Assembly (NCBI GenBank): GCA_020431745.1 | Contig: JAGQHR010000015.1 | Location: 6,239-15,978 of the forward strand | Reading direction: 5' to 3' | From: Candidatus Eiseniibacteriota bacterium | GTDB taxonomy: Bacteria > Eisenbacteria > RBG-16-71-46 > CAIMUX01 | Length of the DNA: 9,740 bases | Shown: positions 1 to 5,461 of the stretch, piece after piece | Layout of the letters: the number at the start of each line of letters is the position of its first letter | How positions within the stretch are numbered: position 1 is the first letter of the stretch | Position numbers and translations under genes: made by a program | Notes under the pieces: model-generated | The model's input: the letters and a program-made list of their open reading frames with translations, nothing else | What the model was told of the DNA's origin: nothing | Database searches by the model: none

Positions 1-266
1 GCGGCCAGACACGCGTCGAAATCGGTGGGGACCGGACAGGAAGTTTTTTCAGGGAGAGAAGTGGCGGGGGGCGATGCCGCGGCTGCTGCGTGTCAACGGT
101 CGCGTCCGTCTCCTTGCGCGGATCCCAGTCCGGACCTTCCGGGTCGTTTTCCGGTAGGAGTGTCCGTCGAGTTCGGAGATTCTACGGAGGCGTCCATGCC
201 ACGGGGTGGTCGGCGAGACGAGGACAGTGGTGATGGAGATCGGCACATGAGGGTAGCGAAAGTAGA
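1..266. other. left-edge stretch with no supported gene
   Basis: No convincing gene is seen on either strand. A plus-strand reading frame at 25-282 and minus-strand frames across 49-431 are open, but their translations are Arg/Ser/Pro/Gly-rich with no recognisable domain, as expected for chance frames in high-GC DNA. The plus frame also overlaps the start of the membrane protein at 267. No rRNA, tRNA or clear terminator was recognised. The stretch may be the upstream region of the gene at 267, though I found no good -35/-10 pair in it. Confidence 0.55.
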
Positions 267-692
267 GTGGACGTCCCGGTGATCGGAGTGCTCAGCCGGG
301 CGTTCCTGCCCCCCGCGTTGCTCGTTCTGGCCCAGCTCGGTCTCCTTCGAATCGGCATCTACGAACACTTCCCCTGGTTCGACATCCCGATGCACTTCCT
401 GGGCGGGGCCGCCGTCGCGGCCGCCTATCACAGGATCTTCTCCTTCTTGGAGACCACGTCGCGGATCCGACCGATGGATCGCTGGGTCCGTGTCCTCCTC
501 GTCTGGGGATGCCTCACGGTGACTGCCGTGCTCTGGGAGTTCATGGAGTTCGCCGGCGATTCCTGGATGGGAGTCCGGACGCAGCTCGGCCTGGCCAACA
601 CGATGCAGGACCTCGCGGTGGGCATGACGAGCGGGCTGTTGACCGCCATCCTCCTGCGGAATCGGGAGCTGGGCCGCCGCCCTCCTGTCTGA
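267..692 (+). CDS. four-helix membrane protein, YjdF/DUF2238-like
   Basis: A 141-residue integral membrane protein; its molecular function is not known. Four hydrophobic segments are visible at about residues 8-28, 40-60, 74-92 and 112-130. Polar residues sit inside or beside them: D39 and H43 (DIPMHFLGG), the W90-E91-x-x-E94 motif (LWEFMEF) and D115 (MQDLAVGM). The pattern of a His before a Gly-rich helix, a WExxE helix and a final Asp-led helix resembles the YjdF/DUF2238 inner-membrane family. This copy is short, since YjdF proteins are usually nearer 200 residues. The start is GTG at 267, with GAGGG 13 bases upstream; GTG codons at 279 and 288 are alternatives with weaker signals. The MocR-type regulator follows on the same strand 336 bases later behind its own promoter, so the two are probably not one operon. 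That this is a membrane gene is fairly sure; the family is tentative. Confidence 0.75.
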   Translation: MDVPVIGVLSRAFLPPALLVLAQLGLLRIGIYEHFPWFDIPMHFLGGAAVAAAYHRIFSFLETTSRIRPMDRWVRVLLVWGCLTVTAVLWEFMEFAGDSWMGVRTQLGLANTMQDLAVGMTSGLLTAILLRNRELGRRPPV

Positions 693-831
693 GCGGTCGC
701 CGCCGCATACCTGCCTGATCGGTTGCCTCTACCCGACACCGTCTGCCGGAAACGTAGGGAAGACAACTCCACAGAGGGTTGAGCCACGTTTGTAATGCTC
801 TCCAGACCCACCTCTGCATGACTGTATCTGG

Positions 832-860
832 TTGGAAATCCCATTACTGTCACTTGGAAA
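832..860 (+). repeat. TTGGAAA direct repeat at the regulator promoter
   Basis: TTGGAAA occurs at 832-838 and again at 854-860, a 22-base offset or about two helical turns, so both copies face the same side of the DNA. Each is preceded by ACTGT (821-825 and 846-850). The second copy contains the -35 hexamer of the promoter upstream of the MocR-type gene. MocR-family regulators such as GabR bind direct repeats at their promoters, so an operator for the downstream regulator is a reasonable inference. Nothing in the sequence proves binding. Confidence 0.4.
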
Positions 861-882
861 CGTTCCGAGGTACCGGTACAAT
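854..882 (+). promoter_or_regulatory. sigma70-type promoter for the MocR-type regulator
   Basis: A -35 box TTGGAA (854-859) and a -10 box TACAAT (877-882) are separated by 17 bases. They match the consensus at 4 of 6 and 5 of 6 positions. Transcription would begin near 889, giving a leader of about 140 bases before the chosen ATG at 1029. The perfect 10-base palindrome GTACCGGTAC (870-879) lies in the spacer and runs into the -10 box, so a protein bound there would block the promoter. The rest of the 693-1028 gap shows no gene and no clear terminator for the upstream membrane-protein gene. Confidence 0.55.
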
Positions 883-979
883 CCCGTCGTTTCGAGGAAA
901 CCACCTTAGGGAGTGAGTCCGTCGCCATCCTGAGGACCCGATCGGCGTCGGTTGTTTCCTCGGATCCTGGTGTGACAGG

Positions 980-1011
980 TACAGTGGCGACACGTCGGCT
1001 GGATACAGTGG
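980..1011 (+). promoter_or_regulatory. TACAGTGG direct repeats, possible operator in the leader
   Basis: TACAGTGG occurs exactly at 980-987 and 1004-1011, offset by 24 bases, just upstream of the SD site of the MocR-type gene. The AGTGG core recalls half-sites reported for the MocR-family regulator PdxR. Direct repeats about two turns apart suit a domain-swapped MocR dimer. They lie downstream of the predicted transcription start, so binding could act as a roadblock. This is inference by analogy. Confidence 0.3.
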
Positions 1012-1028
1012 ATCTGTTGGAGATGACT

Positions 1029-2477
1029 ATGTCATTACAGATGACTTCCGATCCGAGCAAACCCACACTCTATCAGCAGGTTGCGGGCCGAATTCGCTCC
1101 CTGATCGACGGTGGAACCCTCCGTCCCGGCGACCGGGTACCGTCCGTCCGCAGGCTGTCCTCGCAAATGTCGATCAGCATCTCGACTGTGCTGGAGGCCT
1201 ACCGGGTCCTGGAAGACGAGCGGTACATCGAGGCGAGGCCGCAGTCGGGCTACTACGTGCGTACTCCCGCCACCATTCCGCCCGTTCCGACCAAGACGCG
1301 AAGCGATCGGGTACCTCTGGAGCCGGGCGCGGACGACCTGGTGGTGCGCGTGATCAGCGACTCCCAAAAGCCCGGCATCGTTCCTCTGGGGGCGGCGATT
1401 CCGAGCGCCGAATACTTCCCGACCGTCCGCCTCAATCGAATCCTCGCCCGCGTCGTCCGGGACGATCCCGGGACCAGCCAGTCGTACGACTCGATCGCCG
1501 GCCACCAGGGCCTGCGGGTACAGATCGCGCGCCGTTTGGTCGAGGCCGGTTTGTCCGTCACTCCCGACGACATCATCACGTCGGCCGGGGCACAGGAGGC
1601 GGTCCTCCTGTGTCTGCGAGCGGTGACCAAGCCGGGGGACACCGTCGCCGTGGAGACTCCGACCTACTTCGGGCTGCTGGAGGCCATCCGCTCCCTCCAT
1701 CTCCGGGTGCTCGAGATCGGGACCGACGCCGACGAGGGCGTCTGTCTGGAGGACCTGTCCGAGGCGATCGTGCGCAAGCGAGTCGCGGCCTGCGTCTTCG
1801 TGCCCAACTTCGGCAACCCCCTCGGACACAAGATGCCGGACGACCGCAAGGCCGAGCTCGTCTCGCTGTTGGCTCGCCACGACGTGCCGCTGATCGAGGA
1901 CGACATCTACGCGGACCTCGCGTTCGAAGGCGATCGGCCGGTGGCGGCGAAGTCGTTCGATCGCGCCGACAATGTGCTGCTTTGTTCCTCCTTCAGCAAG
2001 ACGCTCGCGCCCGGGTACCGGGTCGGCTGGGTCGTTCCGGGGAAGTACCGGCCCCTTGTGGAGCGTCTCAAGTTCAGCACCTCGGTCGCCACCGCGACTC
2101 CGACGCAGATGGCGGTGGCGAGCTACCTCGAGTCCGGGGGATTCGATCGGCACCTGCGCCGGCTGCGTCGGCTCTATCGCGACCAGGTGGCTCGCGTGGC
2201 CTGCACCGTCGGTGAGACCTTTCCCGAGGGAACGCGCGTGAGCCGGCCGTTGGGCGGGCACATCCTGTGGGTCGAGATGCCCCAGGAGATCGACTCGCTC
2301 GAGGTCTACGGCAGGGCGCTGGAAGAGGGGATCAGTGTGGCGCCGGGACCCCTGTTCTCGGCGGCGGACAAGTACCGCAACTTCCTTCGGCTCAACTGCG
2401 CGCTTCCGTGGTCGGACGAGACCGAGGACGCGATTGCCCGCCTGGGTCGTCTCGTGAGTGCGATCGCCCTGCGCTAG
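1029..2477 (+). CDS. MocR-family regulator, GntR HTH plus aminotransferase fold (YdcR-like)
   Basis: A 482-residue PLP-dependent transcription factor. Residues 10-78 form a GntR winged helix (LYQQVAGRI, PGDRVPSVRRLS, TVLEAYRVLE, ARPQSGYYV), closely resembling the E. coli YdcR N-terminus. Residues 115-480 are a fold-type I aminotransferase domain. The cofactor-binding residues all look intact: N264 (NPLG), D291 and Y294 (EDDIY), Schiff-base K324 (SFSKTLAPG), R331 (GYRVGW) and substrate-carboxylate R454 (FLRLN). PLP and probably an amino compound should therefore bind and tune DNA binding. The frame is open from GTG 972, but the extra residues do not look like family sequence. GGAG at 1019-1022 lies 6 bases before ATG 1029, which decides the start; ATG 1023 is too close to it. 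The target is unknown. MocR proteins often control a neighbour or themselves, and repeats lie upstream. No metabolic gene is adjacent to suggest the effector. Confidence 0.93.
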   Translation: MSLQMTSDPSKPTLYQQVAGRIRSLIDGGTLRPGDRVPSVRRLSSQMSISISTVLEAYRVLEDERYIEARPQSGYYVRTPATIPPVPTKTRSDRVPLEPGADDLVVRVISDSQKPGIVPLGAAIPSAEYFPTVRLNRILARVVRDDPGTSQSYDSIAGHQGLRVQIARRLVEAGLSVTPDDIITSAGAQEAVLLCLRAVTKPGDTVAVETPTYFGLLEAIRSLHLRVLEIGTDADEGVCLEDLSEAIVRKRVAACVFVPNFGNPLGHKMPDDRKAELVSLLARHDVPLIEDDIYADLAFEGDRPVAAKSFDRADNVLLCSSFSKTLAPGYRVGWVVPGKYRPLVERLKFSTSVATATPTQMAVASYLESGGFDRHLRRLRRLYRDQVARVACTVGETFPEGTRVSRPLGGHILWVEMPQEIDSLEVYGRALEEGISVAPGPLFSAADKYRNFLRLNCALPWSDETEDAIARLGRLVSAIALR

Positions 2478-2622
2478 CAAGCTGCGGAACAGGCACGCGC
2501 CGGTAGGTACGGCCTCGATCGCCCTTTTCGCCGGGAAGCCCGCCCGGCTGATCGCCACGACCGCGGAGGTGCAAGGGGGACGAGGGAGAGGAACGCACGC
2601 GCGGTCTCTATCGGCCTTCGCC

Positions 2623-2652
2623 TTGCCGTGCCCCGGACCGAGCCGGTAGCAT
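2623..2652 (+). promoter_or_regulatory. candidate promoter of the FHA-GAF-PP2C gene
   Basis: TTGCCG (2623-2628) and TAGCAT (2647-2652) are 18 bases apart and match the sigma70 consensus at 4 of 6 positions each. Transcription would start near 2659, about 40 bases before the chosen ATG at 2700. It is the best pair in the 222-base gap after the MocR-type gene. That gap otherwise shows no gene. Confidence 0.35.
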
Positions 2653-2659
2653 TCGTGGC

Positions 2660-2677
2660 CCGGACATCGGTGTCCGG
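2660..2677 (+). promoter_or_regulatory. leader stem-loop with a TCGG tetraloop
   Basis: CCGGACA (2660-2666) and TGTCCGG (2671-2677) form a perfect 7-bp stem closed by the loop TCGG. It would sit at the very 5' end of the transcript from the candidate promoter at 2623-2652, 22 bases before the ATG. A hairpin there could protect the mRNA 5' end. As DNA, the same bases could be an operator. The structure is seen; the role is inferred. Confidence 0.35.
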
Positions 2678-2699
2678 CAGGGAGTCGGCGGGATTTCTC

Positions 2700-4625
2700 A
2701 TGACCATGGTTCTGAGCTGCGTCGTCAATCACCGCGAGATCCGCTGGGTCATCCGGCCGGGCGTGACTCGGGTCGGCCGCGATCCGGGAAGCGACGTTTG
2801 GGTTCAGGACGAGTCCGTTTCCCGCAAGCACGCGGAGATCACGCTCGACGACGGCGGGGCGGTGATCCGGGATCTGGGCAGCCGCAACGGGACCACCGTC
2901 AACGGAGTCCCGGTCACGCCGGGATCGCCGCAGGCCGTGCAGGAGGGAGACCTCGTCGCCCTCGGCGCGATGTCCTTGACGGTGACGCGGGATCCCGCGG
3001 ACGCGGAAGAGACGCACGAGCGCGAGATCGTCGGGTTCGCGGACGACGCGCTCCGGGGCGCACCGGTCGCACCGGGGCGGGAGCGCGCATCGACCGATGC
3101 TGCTCGGGACGGCGCACCGGCCGGAGCTGGGCGGGAGGGCGCATCGGCCGGAACTGGCCGGGACGGTGGGATGCCTGGTCCTGACGCCGTATCGGGCGGA
3201 CACGCCTGGGTCGAGAGCAGTCTCAGCCGCAATCCGGCCGGCATGCACTCCGGATCCGGCCGACCCGCCCAAGGATCGGATCGTATAGCCTCCGGATCCG
3301 GCCGCGGAATTCCCTCGCCGGACGACTCGGGGCTGTCGACGACGCGCATGTCGTGGCAGGACATCCGGGCCGAGATCGGGACGCGTTCGAACCAGACCCA
3401 AAACCTCCTCTCCGTGCTGCTCGAGGCGGGGCAGATGCTGGTTCTTCCGCAGTCGTTGACCGAGCTCTACGAAACCTCGATCGAGCTCGTCTCGCGTCTC
3501 TTTCCCGCGGATCGTATCCTCCTGTTGCTCCGGAACGGCGACAGCGACGATCTCCAGGTCTGCGGATCGCGCGGCATCGATCCGAATGCGGATCCGACGA
3601 CGTTCCTCAGTCGATCGATCCTGCGCGCGGTGCTGGAGGATCACGAGTCCCTGCTTCTGCGCGATCCTCGATCCGACCCCCGCTTCGTCGGGTCGGACAG
3701 CATCATCGCGCTGCGCCTTCGCTCGACGATGACGGTGCCGCTCTTCGACAACGAGATGGTGATCGGGCTGCTGCACGCCGACACCACGAGCCCGTTCCAG
3801 TCTTATGACGAAGACCAGCTCAAGACGCTCGCGCTCCTCGGCAATCTGGTGGCGGTGAAGATCAAGAACGCCCGTCTCCTCGACGAGCTGCGGGTCAAGG
3901 CGAGGCTGGAGCAGGAGATGGAAACCGCGGCGCAGATCCAACGGCGGCTCCTGCCGGATCATCTCCCGCGTCTGGAAAACTATCGGCTGGCGGCGCGCCT
4001 CCTGCCCTGCCTGGAGACGGCCGGCGACTTTTTCGACATCGGCGAGCGCGCCGATGGTGCAGTCGAGGTCTTGATCGGCGACGTTTCCGGCAAGGGCGTC
4101 GGCGCAGCTCTCCTCATGTCGCACACCGTCGCCGCGTATCGAGTCCTCAGCCAGGAAGGCCACGCGCTGTCGGAGCTGATGGACCGCCTGTGCTGTCACG
4201 TCTACGCCTCCAGCGATGCGACCCGGTTCGTGACTCTCTTCGCTTCACGGCTCGATCTGGAGAAGCACGAGCTCCGCTATGTGAACGGAGGACATTCGCC
4301 CGTGCTGATCGTGCACGCGGACGGCTCGTGCGATCGACTGCCGGCGACCGGTCCGGCCGTCGGCCTGATCGACGGATGCAGCTTCGAGGAGCAGCGCCTG
4401 CCATTGGGGCCTGGCTCGGTGGTGTGCTTCTACACCGACGGGATCATCGAAGCGGGACAGGACGATCCGTACGAGGAGGAGCGTCTGCGTGCCGTGCTGG
4501 AGCGCAGCCGCGATCTCTCGCCGGAACAGATCATCGACGCGATTCTCGAGGATGTGCATCGGCATACCGGTCGATCCGAACGGGATGACGACATCACCGT
4601 CGTCGTACTGAAGCGCGTCTCCTGA
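2700..4625 (+). CDS. FHA-GAF-PP2C (SpoIIE-type) serine phosphatase
   Basis: A 641-residue, apparently cytoplasmic phosphatase. Residues 1-97 are an FHA domain with the phosphothreonine-binding set G26-R27, S41-R42-x-H44 and S61-x-N63-G64. Residues 100-215 are a low-complexity linker containing four 9-residue repeats. About 235-395 is a GAF sensor domain. Residues 390-420 (ELRVKARLEQEMETAAQIQ) look like a coiled signalling helix. Residues 425-641 are a PPM/SpoIIE phosphatase with its metal-binding acidic residues present: D443 (AGDFFD), D461 (GDVSGKG), D580 (YTDGI) and D630 (DDDIT). Such enzymes dephosphorylate STAS-domain anti-sigma antagonists, and one is encoded 264 bases downstream. The FHA domain suggests recruitment by a Ser/Thr-phosphorylated partner. 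The frame is open from GTG 2628, but FHA homology begins after ATG 2700, which has GGGA six bases upstream; ATG 2706 is also possible. Confidence 0.93.
   Translation: MTMVLSCVVNHREIRWVIRPGVTRVGRDPGSDVWVQDESVSRKHAEITLDDGGAVIRDLGSRNGTTVNGVPVTPGSPQAVQEGDLVALGAMSLTVTRDPADAEETHEREIVGFADDALRGAPVAPGRERASTDAARDGAPAGAGREGASAGTGRDGGMPGPDAVSGGHAWVESSLSRNPAGMHSGSGRPAQGSDRIASGSGRGIPSPDDSGLSTTRMSWQDIRAEIGTRSNQTQNLLSVLLEAGQMLVLPQSLTELYETSIELVSRLFPADRILLLLRNGDSDDLQVCGSRGIDPNADPTTFLSRSILRAVLEDHESLLLRDPRSDPRFVGSDSIIALRLRSTMTVPLFDNEMVIGLLHADTTSPFQSYDEDQLKTLALLGNLVAVKIKNARLLDELRVKARLEQEMETAAQIQRRLLPDHLPRLENYRLAARLLPCLETAGDFFDIGERADGAVEVLIGDVSGKGVGAALLMSHTVAAYRVLSQEGHALSELMDRLCCHVYASSDATRFVTLFASRLDLEKHELRYVNGGHSPVLIVHADGSCDRLPATGPAVGLIDGCSFEEQRLPLGPGSVVCFYTDGIIEAGQDDPYEEERLRAVLERSRDLSPEQIIDAILEDVHRHTGRSERDDDITVVVLKRVS
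3057..3164 (+). repeat. 27-bp imperfect tandem repeat in the phosphatase linker
   Basis: Four consecutive units of 27 bp encode the 9-residue units GAPVAPGRE, RASTDAARD, GAPAGAGRE and GASAGTGRD (residues 120-155 of the FHA-GAF-PP2C protein). The repeat keeps the frame and lengthens a flexible Gly/Ala/Arg-rich tether between the FHA and GAF domains. A 15-base direct repeat (CTCCGGATCCGGCCG at 3248-3262 and 3290-3304) lies further along the same linker. Unit number may vary between strains. Confidence 0.6.
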
Positions 4626-4697
4626 CCGACCGCTCCGTGCCCGAAGCTCGGGTGCACCCACGCACCGGGCGGAGTTCCCGATGGATGCCGTGGAACG

Positions 4698-4710
4698 ATT
4701 CTGCCAGAAT
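4698..4710. promoter_or_regulatory. inverted repeat ATTCTG-C-CAGAAT
   Basis: A 13-base site with perfect 6-bp arms around one central base lies between the phosphatase gene and the small ORF/STAS pair. The size suits a small dimeric repressor. I could not find a convincing -35/-10 pair around it, so the operator role is only a possibility. The rest of 4626-4746 shows no supported gene. Confidence 0.25.
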
Positions 4711-4746
4711 GAGCCGGTCGTCCGGCCCGCGCGGCCGGCGTAACCC

Positions 4747-4890
4747 GTGCTGCTTGCCTGGCTCGTCAGGACTGCGCGGCTCGCGTTGTCCGTGACGCTC
4801 GCGTTGTCGGTGGTGTTCGCAGGACGCGGCACTTGGGCTCACGACCGCTCGCAGGAACCTGTCCCTCGACTTGGAGATGGAGGAGCGTGA
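4747..4890 (+). CDS. possible 47-residue signal-peptide-like or membrane peptide
   Basis: The frame starts at GTG 4747, just after an in-frame TAA at 4741-4743, and encodes MLLAWLVRTARLALSVTLAL followed by SVVFAGRGTWAHDRSQEPVPRLGDGGA. Arg8 and Arg11, a hydrophobic core at about residues 12-25 and small residues before AHD resemble a Sec signal peptide or a single membrane helix. Third codon positions in the first 28 codons are mostly G or C, as in the neighbouring genes. The stop overlaps the STAS ATG (TGATG), the usual geometry for translational coupling. Against it: no SD sequence is seen before the GTG, and the last codons are the SD of the next gene, so the C-terminal part is at least doubly constrained. 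No family is recognised. It could be chance, or a short leader ORF controlling STAS translation. Confidence 0.35.
   Translation: MLLAWLVRTARLALSVTLALSVVFAGRGTWAHDRSQEPVPRLGDGGA
4879..4883 (+). promoter_or_regulatory. strong ribosome binding site deciding the STAS start
   Basis: GGAGG lies six bases before ATG 4890, within the purine-rich run GGAGATGGAGGAG. It fixes the STAS gene start, since the frame is open further upstream to 4833. The same GAGGAGCGTGATGA context occurs at the NTF2-like gene start (7653-7666), so the two genes share nearly identical initiation regions. Confidence 0.75.
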
Positions 4891-5246
4891 TGACCGCGTG
4901 GAAGAAGCTCGAATCGCAACGCATCGATCACGAGCAACCGCAGGCGGTGGTCTACCGGCTGTCCGGCGTGTTGACGGACACCAAAGAGGCCTTCGATCTG
5001 CTCGATGATCTGCGCAAGGCGATCCGCGACGGTTCCCCCCTCATCGTGATCAATCTGGAGAAGATCGACCATCTGACCAGCGCCGGCATCGGTGTCCTCG
5101 CCGCCGCATACACCTCGGCCAAGCGCGACGGCAGCCGGATCTGTCTCACCAACGTCGCGGACCGGGGACGTTCCCTGCTCGAGCTCGTCGGCCTCTGGGC
5201 GCTCATCGAGCATCGCGACACCGAGGCGGACGCGCTCACCGCCTGA
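4890..5246 (+). CDS. STAS-domain anti-sigma-factor antagonist
   Basis: A 118-residue single-domain protein of the SpoIIAA/RsbV type. Residues 18-112 follow the STAS pattern: a first strand (AVVYRLSGVLTD), a helix (AFDLLDDLRKAIRDG), the strand LIVINLEKID and the signature LTSAGIGVL. By alignment with the DS(S/T)G motif of SpoIIAA, S64 in L-T-S-A-G is the serine a cognate kinase would phosphorylate. T63 replaces the usual Asp before it, a modest departure. Unphosphorylated STAS proteins bind an anti-sigma kinase and release a sigma factor; phosphatases such as the FHA-GAF-PP2C protein encoded upstream restore that state. No HATPase kinase lies next to it, so the partner must be encoded elsewhere. 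The start at ATG 4890 is set by a strong SD; the longer frame from 4833 adds residues unlike a STAS domain. Confidence 0.92.
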   Translation: MTAWKKLESQRIDHEQPQAVVYRLSGVLTDTKEAFDLLDDLRKAIRDGSPLIVINLEKIDHLTSAGIGVLAAAYTSAKRDGSRICLTNVADRGRSLLELVGLWALIEHRDTEADALTA

Positions 5247-5276
5247 GGTCGCCGCGGCCGAATGCTCGCGATCGGC

Positions 5277-5454
5277 GCGGCTCATCGCGTGAGCGCGCCG
5301 CCGTCACCGCTCGATTGTGGCGGATCCACCGCCCGAGCGCGCCGCCGAACACCGCTCGATGGTCGCGGATCCACCGCCTGAGCGCGCCGCCGAACACCGC
5401 TCGATTGTCGCGGATCCACCGCCCGAGCGCGCCGCGGTCTACCGCTCCGGACCG
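5277..5454. repeat. 45-bp tandem repeat between convergent genes
   Basis: Four units lie head to tail: a diverged 43-base copy (5277-5319), near-identical 45-base copies at 5320-5364 and 5365-5409, and a copy diverged in its second half from 5410. The last three each begin GCGGATCCACCGC, which can fold as GCGG/CCGC around a 5-base loop. The array fills the gap between the stop of the STAS gene and the stop of the minus-strand LigD-family gene. It ends just outside the latter, whose last codons (ACTACCGCTTGAGG) resemble the repeat's ACACCGCTCGATGG. A 15-residue peptide repeat can be read on the plus strand (SRIHRPSAPPNTARW), but the frame lacks a start signal and runs antisense into the LigD gene. 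Confidence 0.8.
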
Positions 5455-5461
5455 CCGCGAA

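Noticed and set aside
428..1066. 212-codon minus-strand frame
   Set aside because: It overlaps the membrane-protein gene and the regulator's promoter region. Its product is Ser/Arg/Thr-rich with no recognisable content.
1035..4199. 1054-codon open frame on the minus strand
   Set aside because: It lies antisense to the MocR-type regulator and the FHA-GAF-PP2C gene, both with intact family motifs. Its translation is Arg/Asp/His/Pro-rich with no domain; long antisense frames are expected opposite GC-biased codons.
4640..4652. hairpin CCCGA-AGC-TCGGG after the phosphatase stop as a terminator
   Set aside because: The stem is only 5 bp and no T-run follows, so an intrinsic terminator cannot be supported.
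4681..4743. 20-residue ORF before the 47-residue ORF
   Set aside because: It has no SD and no notable sequence features, and it is too short to support on openness alone.
5277..5454. CRISPR array
   Set aside because: Units are contiguous copies with no unique spacers between them, so this is a plain tandem repeat.
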